Assembly: GCA_046154695.1 (NCBI GenBank)
Contig: JBJXFI010000305.1
Location: 1 to 9,997, forward strand
Origin: DALYLB01 sp046154695
Lineage (GTDB): Bacteria > Acidobacteriota > Blastocatellia > RBC074
Direction: 5' to 3'
DNA: 9,997 nt
Shown piece after piece: positions 1-7,994 of the stretch. The first letter of the stretch is position 1; every line of letters begins with the position of its first letter. The notes below the pieces were generated by a model. The model was not told the DNA's origin and searched no databases. It worked only from the letters and a program-made list of their open reading frames with translations. A program made the position numbers and the translations under genes.

Positions 1-61
1 CGCCTTCAGGCGGCCCATATGGCGATATGCCAAAAGGCCGCCTGAAGGCGGAACTCCAAAC
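1..61. repeat. Nested palindromic repeat, cut by window edge
   Basis: Bases 1-15 are the exact reverse complement of 36-50, giving a 15-bp stem. Inside it, CATAT (16-20) pairs with ATATG (25-29) around a GGCG loop, leaving a small bulge at 30-35. Each outer arm is also a short palindrome, for example CCGCCTgaAGGCGG at 38-51. Bases 38-61 recur at 8676-8699 with 2 mismatches in 24. This is the layout of a dispersed intergenic element of the REP/REPIN kind: two short palindromes in inverted orientation. The left side is probably cut off, because the distal GAACTCC tail has no visible partner. It lies just upstream of the M14 peptidase start and might also act in its leader RNA. Confidence 0.7.
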
Positions 62-81
62 ATTTTCGAGGAGACCCACCT

Positions 82-3000
82 ATGTTTCGCTCCACCACCC
101 GCCGGGCGAGAAACGCTTTCGCTCACCTGATGCTGTTCGCGCTGCTGGGCGCGGCTCCCGGACTGGCCCAGGGATCGAAGAAGGCCGCGCCCGCCGTGCC
201 GCAGCCGCAGCCGCAGTCGCAGGCCATCGACAAGGAATACACCGATTCGATCGTCAAGAACACGACGGACAAGATGTTTCTGACGGAGCTGGTCGATCAC
301 CTGCCGGCATCGGAGAGGGCGCCGAGCCCGGCGAAGGTGCTCGGGTATCCGGTCGGAACGCCGAACAAACTGACCTACACGAAGGATCAATACCGGTACT
401 ATCGCGAGCTGGAGAAGGCGACGCCGCGGGTCAGGGTCTTCACGGCGCCGGAAAAGAGCGAACTGGGGCGCGAGCAGTTGCTGGTCGTCGTGGGCGATGA
501 GGCGAGCGTCGCCAATCTTGCGAAGTACAAGGAGATCACGTCCAGGCTGGCCGATCCGCGCCGCATCAACGACGAAGAGGCGCAGCGGCTCGTCGGCGAG
601 GGCAAGGCCATCTACTGGGCCTCGGGGTCGATCCATTCGCCGGAGACGGGCAGCCCGGAAATGCTCATGGAGCTGGCCTACCGCCTGGCCGTCGAGGAGT
701 CGCCCTTCATCCAGGCGATCCGCAAAAACGTCATCGTCATGATCACGCCGACGCTGGAGGTCGACGGCCGGGACATGATGGTCGACCTCTATAACTGGCG
801 AAAGGCCAACGAGGGGAAGCGCGCGCCGAGCCTGCTCTATTGGGGCAAGTATGTCGCGCACGACAACAATCGCGATTCGATGGGCATGGCGCTGGCGCTG
901 ACGCGGAATCAGATGTCCACCTTCCTCGACTACCATCCGACGGTGCTCCACGACCTGCACGAATCGGTTCCCTTTCTCTACACCTCGACCGGCACCGGCC
1001 CCTACAACGCATGGCTCGATCCGATGGTGGTCAATGAATGGCAGATGCTGGCCTATCACGAGATCGACGAGATGACCAAGCGCGGCGTGCCCGGGGTGTG
1101 GACGCACGGTTTCTATGACGGGTGGGCGCCGAACTACATGTTCTATGTCGCGAACGGGCACAACTCGATCGGGCGGTTTTACGAGACGTTCGGCAACGGC
1201 GGGGCCGATACGCAGGACCGCGTCGTCGGCGCGCAATCGAACCGCGACTGGTTCCGGCCGAATCCGCCGCTTCCGCGCGTGAAATGGTCGCTGCGCAACA
1301 ACGTCAACATGCAGCAGAGCGCGATTCTTTTCGCGATGAACTTCGTGTCGAACAACAAGGAGAAGTTTCTCACCAACTTCTATCTGAAGAGCAAGCGATC
1401 GGTGGCCAAGGCGCGGACCGAGGGGCCCGCGGCCTATGTGCTGCCCGCCGACGATCCCCGCCCGAACGAGGCGGCCGATCTGATCAACCTGCTCAAGTTG
1501 CAGGGCTGCGAAATCCACAAATCGGATCGCGAGATCGAGACCCGGGAGGGCAAGTTTCCGGCCGGAAGCTATGTCGTGCGCATGGACCAGCCCTATTCGC
1601 GGATGGCCGACATGCTGCTCGACACGCAGTATTACAACGTCAGCGATCCGCGCCCGTATGACGACACCGGATGGACGCTCGGCCCGCTGCGAAACGTCAA
1701 GACCGTCCGCATCAGGGACGAGAAGGTCCTCGACGCTCCGATGACGATGCTCACCGGCATGGCGCGGGTCACGGGCCGGGTCGAGGGCGCGGGCAAGGGC
1801 GGGTTCGTGATTAATCACACGGCCGAGAGCGCGCTCGCGCAGCTCCGGTTCCGGCTCAGGGACGTGAAGGTTCAGGCGGCCGAAGAGCCCTTCAAGGTCG
1901 GCGAGCGTTCGTTCAACGCGGGATCCTTTCTTATCAAAAATGAAGGCGCGGTCGAGGCCCAGGTAAAGAAGGAAGCGACCGACCTCGGCCTCGTCGCCCT
2001 GGCCGTCGACGAGCTGCCGAAAGTAGCGCAGCACCCGCTGGCCGTTCCGCGCATCGCCCTCGTCCACACGTGGACCAACACCCAGAACGAGGGCTGGTAC
2101 CGGATCGAATTCGACCGGCTGGGCATTCCCTACAGCTACATTTCAGATCACGTGATCCGGGAAACCGCGAACCTGCGGGACAAATACGACGTGATCATCT
2201 GGGGGCCGGTGGGCGGCTCCGCGCAATCGATCATACGCGGCGTGCCGCGGCGGGGAGAGACCGAGCCGCCGATTCCGTGGCAGAAGTCGGACCTGACGCC
2301 GAACATGGGCCAGAGCCCCGACACCACGGCCGATATGCGCGGAGGAATGGGGCTCAGCGGCCTGGCCCATCTGCAGAAATTCATCGAAGCGGGCGGCCTC
2401 TTCGTGACGATCGGAGCGAATGCCTCGATCCCGATCGATTTCGGCCTCACCGAGGGCGTCTCGATCCAGGAATCGAGGACGCTGCAGGCGCGCGGCTCGA
2501 TCTACAATGCAAGCTTCGCCGATCGCAAGAGCCCGATCTCGTATGGATATGACGAGCATCTGGCCGTCTATTTCAACCAGGCTCCGCTCCTGCAGGTCGG
2601 CGGCCTCGGCGGACTGGGCCTCGGCGGAGGCGCGCTCGCGGCCATGGGCGCCGCCACCGGAACCGGGCGCCCGTCCGGGCGCGGCGGGCTCTCCGATCCC
2701 GACGTCCCGCAGGGACGGCGTCCCGTCACCGCCCAGCCGCCCCGCATTGGCGAGGATGGAATTCCCGAGGAGTTTCGCTCGGTGATGGCCGGCATGCTCC
2801 CCTCGGCCGAATCACGGCCGCGCGTGATTCTTCGCTTCGCCGATGAGAAGAGCCTGCTCATCAGCGGCATGCTCGCCGGCGGCGCCGAGCTCGCGGGCAA
2901 GGCCGCCGTCGTCGACGTCCCCGTCGGCAAGGGCCACGTCGTGATGTTCGCCAACAATCCCATGTGGCGGCATCAGACCCACGGCAGCTTCTCGCTCCTC

Positions 3001-3096
3001 TTCAATGCCGCTCTCAACTTCGACCACCTGCACGTCGGCCGCCCCGCGTCGCGTCGCGCCGGTCCGCCAAGCGCCGGACAGAACGAGGAGCAGTAG
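82..3096 (+). CDS. Secreted M14-family zinc carboxypeptidase-like protein
   Basis: This encodes a predicted exported metallopeptidase of 1004 residues. Residues 1 to about 30 look like a Sec signal peptide: several arginines, then a hydrophobic stretch ending near GLAQ. A proline/glutamine-rich linker follows. The M14 metal and catalytic residues can be placed: HSPE at 185-188 (HxxE zinc motif), NNRD with R264 as the substrate-binding arginine, HDLHE at 290-294 for the third zinc ligand, and E368 in RFYETFG as candidate general base. Family knowledge says M14 enzymes remove C-terminal residues. The C-terminal ~350 residues resemble the glutamine-amidotransferase-like fold found at the end of large M14 proteins, with a glycine-rich insert near 837-868. 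The start has a good GAGGAG ribosome site at 68-73. No promoter is visible in the 80 bases upstream. Substrate specificity is unknown, and the protein is much larger than classical ~300-400 residue carboxypeptidases. Confidence 0.88.
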   Translation: MFRSTTRRARNAFAHLMLFALLGAAPGLAQGSKKAAPAVPQPQPQSQAIDKEYTDSIVKNTTDKMFLTELVDHLPASERAPSPAKVLGYPVGTPNKLTYTKDQYRYYRELEKATPRVRVFTAPEKSELGREQLLVVVGDEASVANLAKYKEITSRLADPRRINDEEAQRLVGEGKAIYWASGSIHSPETGSPEMLMELAYRLAVEESPFIQAIRKNVIVMITPTLEVDGRDMMVDLYNWRKANEGKRAPSLLYWGKYVAHDNNRDSMGMALALTRNQMSTFLDYHPTVLHDLHESVPFLYTSTGTGPYNAWLDPMVVNEWQMLAYHEIDEMTKRGVPGVWTHGFYDGWAPNYMFYVANGHNSIGRFYETFGNGGADTQDRVVGAQSNRDWFRPNPPLPRVKWSLRNNVNMQQSAILFAMNFVSNNKEKFLTNFYLKSKRSVAKARTEGPAAYVLPADDPRPNEAADLINLLKLQGCEIHKSDREIETREGKFPAGSYVVRMDQPYSRMADMLLDTQYYNVSDPRPYDDTGWTLGPLRNVKTVRIRDEKVLDAPMTMLTGMARVTGRVEGAGKGGFVINHTAESALAQLRFRLRDVKVQAAEEPFKVGERSFNAGSFLIKNEGAVEAQVKKEATDLGLVALAVDELPKVAQHPLAVPRIALVHTWTNTQNEGWYRIEFDRLGIPYSYISDHVIRETANLRDKYDVIIWGPVGGSAQSIIRGVPRRGETEPPIPWQKSDLTPNMGQSPDTTADMRGGMGLSGLAHLQKFIEAGGLFVTIGANASIPIDFGLTEGVSIQESRTLQARGSIYNASFADRKSPISYGYDEHLAVYFNQAPLLQVGGLGGLGLGGGALAAMGAATGTGRPSGRGGLSDPDVPQGRRPVTAQPPRIGEDGIPEEFRSVMAGMLPSAESRPRVILRFADEKSLLISGMLAGGAELAGKAAVVDVPVGKGHVVMFANNPMWRHQTHGSFSLLFNAALNFDHLHVGRPASRRAGPPSAGQNEEQ

Positions 3097-3103
3097 CTGT
3101 CCT

Positions 3104-3145
3104 CCCTCTGGGTACGCACGCGCCCCCGCGTGCGTACCCAGGGGG
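3104..3145. terminator. Bidirectional hairpin terminator between convergent genes
   Basis: Bases 3108-3122 pair perfectly with 3127-3141 (15 bp, CCCC loop), and three further GC pairs plus one wobble extend the stem outward to 3104/3145. It sits 7 bases after the M14 peptidase stop and 4 bases before the stop of the opposing regulator gene. It can therefore end transcription from both sides. There is no clear T-run on either side, so it may act with Rho, as an RNA-stabilising end, or as a dispersed palindrome. Confidence 0.65.
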
Positions 3146-3149
3146 GCAT

Positions 3150-3977
<828 letters not shown>

Positions 3978-3983
3978 CGTCAA

Positions 3984-3989
3984 CCCCTC
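3984..3989 (-). promoter_or_regulatory. Ribosome binding site of the receiver-ATPase gene
   Basis: On the minus strand this reads GAGGGG, 6 bases before the ATG at 3977-3975. It fixes the start of the gene 21 codons inside the longest open frame. Confidence 0.65.
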
Positions 3990-4031
3990 GAACCTCTCGC
4001 ATTCCGCGCCCACTTGAATTAATGCGGCGCT

Positions 4032-4061
4032 ATTATGCATTCCCCCTCCCGGTTTTGACCA
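4032..4061 (-). promoter_or_regulatory. Candidate sigma70-type promoter for the receiver-ATPase gene
   Basis: On the minus strand, TGGTCA (4061-4056) and CATAAT (4037-4032) are separated by 18 bases. They match the -35 and -10 consensus at 4/6 and 5/6. Transcription would start near 4025, leaving a leader of about 48 bases. This lies downstream of the alternative start at 4040 and so supports the start at 3977. The call rests on the two boxes only. Confidence 0.4.
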
Positions 4062-4256
4062 GCCGTTTAATCCAGGTTGTCAATTCTCGCGCATCCTGCG
4101 TATTGGGATACGCTCGAAATCGGGCGGCAGTTCTCTTCAGGGCGGGAAAAGAAAGGATCGGAAGCGTCGAAATTTCCTCTTCGAACCGCCGCAAACCCGC
4201 CGGCCGCGTGAAATTCGATGACGCGGGCGCTCGGGCGGGCGAACCCTGATCGAGGC

Positions 4257-4286
4257 TTGCCAGCCGGCCCGCGCATCGCGTACATT
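4257..4286 (+). promoter_or_regulatory. Candidate tRNA promoter
   Basis: TTGCCA at 4257-4262 and TACATT at 4281-4286 are spaced by 18 bases. The -10 box ends 11 bases before the mature tRNA 5' end, so transcription would begin only a few bases upstream of it, as is common for tRNA genes. Both boxes deviate from consensus. Confidence 0.45.
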
Positions 4287-4297
4287 ACCTTTTCCGT

Positions 4298-4372
<75 letters not shown>

Positions 4373-4389
4373 CTCAAACGTGAGCGGGT

Positions 4390-4419
4390 ACGGGCATCGC
4401 ACGATGCCCGTTTCACTTT
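4390..4419 (+). terminator. Terminator hairpin after tRNA-Arg
   Basis: ACGGGCATCG (4390-4399) is perfectly complementary to CGATGCCCGT (4402-4411). A broken T-rich tail, TTTCACTTT, follows. It lies 18 bases beyond the tRNA 3' end and 40-50 bases before the next start codon. It probably ends the tRNA transcript, although some read-through into the ketopantoate-reductase gene is possible because no strong separate promoter is visible there. Confidence 0.6.
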
Positions 4420-4461
4420 GACGTCTCTTCAACAACAACGACAGACAACTAAGGGTAAGCG

Positions 4462-5520
4462 ATGAGATTCATCATCCATGGAGCGGGAGCCATCGGCAGC
4501 GTCGTCGGCGGATTACTGGCGGAAGCCGGGGCGGAGGTCGTGCTGGTGGCGCGCGCGGCGCATGTCGACGCGATCGCGAAATATGGCCTGACGATCAAAT
4601 CGCGCAATGGCGATCGGGTGGTGAGGAACCTGACGGCGGTGACGGAACCGTCGCGGATCACGCCGCGCCCGGGTGATGTGATCTTCCTGACGGTCAAGAC
4701 GGGGCAGACGGCCGACTCGGTGCAGCACCTGCGCGAGGTCTTTCCCGAAGAGACGCCGTTCTTTTGCATGCAGAACAGCGTGCGAAACGAGGAGCTGGCG
4801 GCGCGCCGATTTCTGCACGTTTACGGGGCGATGGCCGGGATCAGCGCGACCTTCATTGCGCCGGGCGTGGTTTCACACACCCGCGCGACGCTGATCTCGC
4901 TCGGGAATTACCCGCGGGGATGCGACCAGTTCGGCCTGAATGTCGCGGACGCGCTGACGAACGCCGGATTCACCGTCACCGTGCACGAGTCGATCATGGC
5001 CGTCAAATTGAGCAAGCTGATCCTCAACCTCAACAACGCCACTTTCGCCATCATCGACAAGCACCTGCAACTGGGCCTCATCACGCCGGAGATCGCCCGC
5101 TTCATGGCCGATGTCAACGAGGAAGGCGTACACGTGCTCGAAACGGCCGGCATCCCCCTCGACGACCCGAACAATCCCTACGACCTGAAGCAGCAGATCG
5201 CCGATCTGCGCGGCGTGGTCGACGACCCGGAGAGGATCCGGGAAGAGGAGAATTCCCTTTTCGAGCATCGGACCTATCCGTCCACCTGGATGGATCTCAA
5301 ACAGCGACGGGGCGAGACCGAAGCCGGCTATTTCAACGGCGAGATCCTCCTCCTCGGCGAGAAATACCACGTTCCCACTCCCTACAACTCGACCCTCTTC
5401 AATATCGTCGAGACCATGGCCGTCGACAAGATCGAACCCGGCCTCTACAGCATCGAGGAACTCAGCACCCTGGTCGAGCAGCGCCGGCGAATGCTCTATG
5501 AAGGCGAAGGCCTGTCATGA
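4462..5520 (+). CDS. Ketopantoate reductase (PanE/ApbA) family protein
   Basis: This is a predicted cytosolic NADPH-dependent 2-dehydropantoate 2-reductase, the step that makes pantoate for pantothenate and CoA. The N-terminal Rossmann domain starts with GAGAIG at 7-12. The C-terminal helical domain carries the family's catalytic lysine in KLILN (K185, N189) and, near residue 287, the glutamate in TEAGYFNG. STWMD at 274-278 matches the conserved substrate-side serine motif. At 352 residues it is about 50 longer than E. coli PanE. The extra length is a charged stretch around 235-272 and a C-terminal tail. The upstream ribosome site is weak (AAGGGT, 7 bases before ATG). The gene stands alone between the tRNA and the convergent selA, with no other pantothenate gene in view. 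The family also contains reductases acting on other 2-oxo acids, so the substrate is less sure than the fold; I therefore give no gene symbol. Confidence 0.85.
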   Translation: MRFIIHGAGAIGSVVGGLLAEAGAEVVLVARAAHVDAIAKYGLTIKSRNGDRVVRNLTAVTEPSRITPRPGDVIFLTVKTGQTADSVQHLREVFPEETPFFCMQNSVRNEELAARRFLHVYGAMAGISATFIAPGVVSHTRATLISLGNYPRGCDQFGLNVADALTNAGFTVTVHESIMAVKLSKLILNLNNATFAIIDKHLQLGLITPEIARFMADVNEEGVHVLETAGIPLDDPNNPYDLKQQIADLRGVVDDPERIREEENSLFEHRTYPSTWMDLKQRRGETEAGYFNGEILLLGEKYHVPTPYNSTLFNIVETMAVDKIEPGLYSIEELSTLVEQRRRMLYEGEGLS

Positions 5521-5527
5521 AAGAGGG

Positions 5528-6931
5528 CTAAAGAGCCGGTCTTCCTTCCTCACTCATCAGTCTTTTCAAACCTTCGAGCAGATCCAGTTCCGAATCGCGG
5601 TGGACGGTGCGCAGATCGAGAACGAGGCGGTCATCGAGAATCCGGGCGATGATGGGGGGATCGTTAGCGCGGAGGCGCGCTTCGAGAGAGGCCGCGGAGG
5701 CGGCGCCGGGCGGGACGACGAGCAGGGTTGTGGGGAGCCGCCTTTCGGGGGCGGAACCGCCGCCGATGACGGAATGGCCGTCGGCGAGGCGAAGCGCGAG
5801 ACCGGACTTTTTCGCGCGTCGAACGAAGGCCCGGGCGCGCCGCGCGATCTCGTCGCGGGTGGCGAAGAGGGCGGCGGCGATGGGGATCTCTTCCCGCGCG
5901 CGGCCGGCGGCATAGGAAGCGATGGTGGCTTCGAGGGCGGCGAAGGTCAGCTTGTCGACGCGCAGCGCCCGCATCAGCGGATTCGCCTTGATGCGCTGAA
6001 TCAGCGCCGCCTCGCCCAGCAGAATTCCCGATTGCGGCCCGCCGAGCAGTTTATCGCCGCTAAAGGCAATCACGGAGGCGCCGGCCCGGATCGATTCGGC
6101 GACCGACGGCTCATCATGAATCCCCAGCGGATTGAGGTCGAGCAGGCATCCGCTGCCGAGATCATCGAAGAGCGGCAGCCCGTGCCCGCGGGCCAGCGCG
6201 GCGAGATCCTCGATCGAGGGCTTTTCGGTAAAGCCGACAATGCGGTAATTGGAGGGATGCGCGCGCAGAATGACGCGCGTCCGTTCGTTGATCGCCTCTT
6301 CGTAATCGCGGATGCGCGTGCGGTTGGTCGTGCCGACCTCGCGAAGGCGGGCGCCCGATTTGGCGATCACGTCGGGGATGCGAAAACTTCCGCCGATCTC
6401 GATCAGTTCGCCGCGCGAGACGATCACCTCGCCGCCCTCGGCCAGCGTATCGAGCGTGAGCAGCACGGCGGCCGCGCAGTTATTGACGACGGCGGCGGAT
6501 TCGACCGCGAACATCTCGCGGAGCATGGCCTCGAGCCCCGCGCCACGCCTGCCGCGCCCGCCCGAGGCCAGATCATATTCGAGATTGCAGTAGCCCGCGG
6601 CGGCCTCCCGGATCGCATCGAGCGCCTTCGGGCTGAGCGGCGCGCGACCCAGGTTGGTGTGGAGCACGACCCCGGTGGCGTTGATCACGCGCCGGGTTCG
6701 CGCCAGACGCCGATGGGAGAAGAGATCCATCAGGCGGCGCGCGATCTCTCCGTCGAGCCCGTTCGGCGTGACATCGGCATTCGCGGCAAGCTCGCGGCGC
6801 AGCTCGCCGATCACGTCCCGCAAACGGTCGCGGACGGCATCGCGCCCCTGTTCGGCAATCAACGGCCGCAGATCCTCGCGATGCAGGAGCTGATCGATCG
6901 ATGGAAGATGGCGAAGTGCGTGCGTGGTCAT
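5528..6931 (-). CDS. selA: L-seryl-tRNA(Sec) selenium transferase
   Basis: This is the PLP-dependent bacterial selenocysteine synthase. It converts Ser-tRNA(Sec) to Sec-tRNA(Sec) using selenophosphate. The product is 467 residues, against 463 in E. coli. It has the N-terminal helical tRNA-binding segment (LPSIDQLL at 9-16), the INATGVVLHTNLGRAPLS block at 83-100 and the PLP lysine K294 in SGDKLLGGPQSG. Length and motifs favour true SelA over SelA-like aldolase-type relatives, which lack the N-terminal domain. The ATG at 6931 is chosen because it gives an E. coli-like N-terminus (MTTHALRHLPS). The longer frame from 7054 would overlap the preceding gene. A GGAGG sequence lies 14 bases upstream, further than usual, inside a possible hairpin. 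It follows the CysQ-like gene by 61 bases on the same strand, so co-transcription is likely. selB, selC and selD are not in this window. Confidence 0.95.
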   Translation of the reverse strand: MTTHALRHLPSIDQLLHREDLRPLIAEQGRDAVRDRLRDVIGELRRELAANADVTPNGLDGEIARRLMDLFSHRRLARTRRVINATGVVLHTNLGRAPLSPKALDAIREAAAGYCNLEYDLASGGRGRRGAGLEAMLREMFAVESAAVVNNCAAAVLLTLDTLAEGGEVIVSRGELIEIGGSFRIPDVIAKSGARLREVGTTNRTRIRDYEEAINERTRVILRAHPSNYRIVGFTEKPSIEDLAALARGHGLPLFDDLGSGCLLDLNPLGIHDEPSVAESIRAGASVIAFSGDKLLGGPQSGILLGEAALIQRIKANPLMRALRVDKLTFAALEATIASYAAGRAREEIPIAAALFATRDEIARRARAFVRRAKKSGLALRLADGHSVIGGGSAPERRLPTTLLVVPPGAASAASLEARLRANDPPIIARILDDRLVLDLRTVHRDSELDLLEGLKRLMSEEGRPAL

Positions 6932-6945
6932 AATCCGACTGAGCG

Positions 6946-6984
6946 CCTCCCGCGAACGGAGCGGACTTCCGCCGATTCGGGAGG
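6946..6984 (-). promoter_or_regulatory. Hairpin covering the selA ribosome site
   Basis: CCTCCCG (6946-6952) is the reverse complement of CGGGAGG (6978-6984), a 7-bp stem. A smaller GCGG/CCGC stem (6961-6964 with 6969-6972) lies inside it. In the minus-strand mRNA, the arm nearer selA holds the only GGAGG before its start. The other arm begins 8 bases after the stop codon of the upstream gene, so a terminating ribosome could open it. The structure is seen in the sequence; the regulatory role is inference. Confidence 0.4.
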
Positions 6985-6992
6985 ATTCGTGT

Positions 6993-7817
6993 TCATTCGC
7001 GGCCGGCGCCGTCCCGCTGCCTGAGTTCGGCGATCGCCTCGAGGATCCGGCCATGAATGACGCCGGTCGAGGCGACGATGCCGTGCCGATTGCGAATATC
7101 CGGCCGGTTATAGATCATCGGCTTCCCGTGGATGTCGGTGATGGTTCCGCCGGCCTCCCGCAAAATGGCTTCGGGGCCGCAGGTATCCCACTGATTGGTG
7201 CGGGCGCCCAGATGCAGATAGATGTGGGCGCGCGTCTCGGCGATCAGGCCGATCTTGAGCCCCACGCTGCCCGAAGAGATCCTCTCGCCGACGCCAAGCC
7301 GTTCGAGAACGTCATCGACCTTCGGATTGTGATGAGAGCGGCTCATGGCCGCCGCCATTCGCGCGGGGTCGCCGGTCGCGTCGACGCGCAACCGGCGGGT
7401 GGTCATCCCGTCCTCGATGTATGCGCCGATCCCCGGCGCGGCGTAATACATACGGTCCGGCGTCGGGTGATAAACCACGCCGAGTTTCGCCTCCCCGCCG
7501 ACGGAAAGGCCGATCATCACCGCGAACTCCCCGATACGCTCGATGAACTGCTTGGTGCCGTCCATCGGATCGACCATCCAGACGCGCTCCCGGTCGAGAC
7601 GCCCGGTGTCATCGGGCAATTCCTCCGACAGGACCGCGTCCGCCGGAAATTGCCGCCCCAGCTCGCGCACCAGATATTCGTTGGCCGCGTGGTCGGCGGC
7701 CGTCACCGGATCGTCGTGCCCCTTCCATTTGACCTCGGCGCCGTCGCGATAAAACTCCATCAGGATCTTCCCCGCATCGCGCGCGATCCGCCGGGCCACT
7801 TCCAGTTCTTTCTCCAT
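6993..7817 (-). CDS. CysQ-like 3'(2'),5'-bisphosphate nucleotidase / inositol monophosphatase family
   Basis: This is a predicted cytosolic Mg2+-dependent sugar/nucleotide phosphatase of 274 residues, a normal size for the family. Metal-binding motifs are in order: DPVTAAD at 36-42, SEE at 64-66, VDPMDGTKQFI at 82-92 and QWDTCGPEAILREAGG at 209-224. The lysine after DGT favours the CysQ/Hal2 branch, which hydrolyses PAP left by sulfate activation, over true inositol monophosphatases that usually have DGTTNF. GSVGLKI at 183-189 also fits that branch. The ATG at 7817 is chosen because AAAGGA lies 7 bases upstream. A longer GTG start at 7862 has no ribosome site and would lie upstream of the predicted transcription start. 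It is the first gene of a probable operon with selA. The exact substrate is unproven. Confidence 0.88.
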   Translation of the reverse strand: MEKELEVARRIARDAGKILMEFYRDGAEVKWKGHDDPVTAADHAANEYLVRELGRQFPADAVLSEELPDDTGRLDRERVWMVDPMDGTKQFIERIGEFAVMIGLSVGGEAKLGVVYHPTPDRMYYAAPGIGAYIEDGMTTRRLRVDATGDPARMAAAMSRSHHNPKVDDVLERLGVGERISSGSVGLKIGLIAETRAHIYLHLGARTNQWDTCGPEAILREAGGTITDIHGKPMIYNRPDIRNRHGIVASTGVIHGRILEAIAELRQRDGAGRE

Positions 7818-7824
7818 CAATTCG

Positions 7825-7830
7825 TCCTTT
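7825..7830 (-). promoter_or_regulatory. Ribosome binding site of the CysQ-like gene
   Basis: AAAGGA on the minus strand sits 7 bases from the ATG at 7817. It decides the start against the in-frame GTG at 7862. Confidence 0.65.
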
Positions 7831-7862
7831 GCCTGTCCCGTTTCTTTTGAATCAAGTCCCAC

Positions 7863-7891
7863 TTTACACCGAAAGAGCCAAAATTTGACAA
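7863..7891 (-). promoter_or_regulatory. Candidate promoter of the cysQ-like/selA operon
   Basis: On the minus strand, TTGTCA (7891-7886; 5/6 to consensus) is followed after 17 bases by TGTAAA (7868-7863; 4/6). Transcription would begin near 7856, about 40 bases before the start codon at 7817. Its -35 box overlaps that of the opposing promoter. Confidence 0.5.
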
Positions 7892-7913
7892 CCCGGAGGG
7901 GGCTTCCTATACT
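7885..7913 (+). promoter_or_regulatory. Strong sigma70-type promoter for the formamidase gene
   Basis: TTGACA (7885-7890, perfect -35) and TATACT (7908-7913, 5/6 to the -10) are separated by the optimal 17 bases. Transcription should start near 7920, giving a leader of about 90 bases before the start codon at 8011. This is the best promoter match in the window. Confidence 0.75.
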
Positions 7914-7972
7914 CGCGGCGTCTTCATATCCGTTTCGGTCATCACCATCAAATACCGGCTGCCTGCGAGTGG

Positions 7973-7994
7973 ACGGCGAGCGATGGCTCGCCGT
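7973..7994 (+). promoter_or_regulatory. Leader hairpin upstream of the formamidase gene
   Basis: ACGGCGAGC (7973-7981) and GCTCGCCGT (7986-7994) form a perfect 9-bp stem with a GATG loop. It ends 16 bases before the start codon, next to where a ribosome site should be; the only candidate there is weak. It may influence translation start or mRNA stability. It does not resemble a riboswitch I can name. Confidence 0.5.

Larger units (their letters stand above)
3978..4297. other. Non-coding region between the regulator gene and tRNA-Arg
   Basis: These 320 bases hold the ribosome site and candidate promoter of the minus-strand regulator at one end and a candidate tRNA promoter at the other. Between about 4085 and 4255 I see no gene, no strong hairpin and no repeat. 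Open frames across it are short or run antisense through the tRNA, and none looks like a known protein. Confidence 0.6.

Noticed and set aside
5498..7024. Plus-strand open frame of 508 codons opposite selA
   Set aside because: It is the exact shadow of selA. The composition is odd and no domain is seen, while the selA motifs are complete.
7860..7862. GTG start giving the CysQ-like protein 15 extra residues
   Set aside because: It has no ribosome site and lies between the predicted -10 box and the transcription start. The ATG at 7817 has AAAGGA at good spacing.
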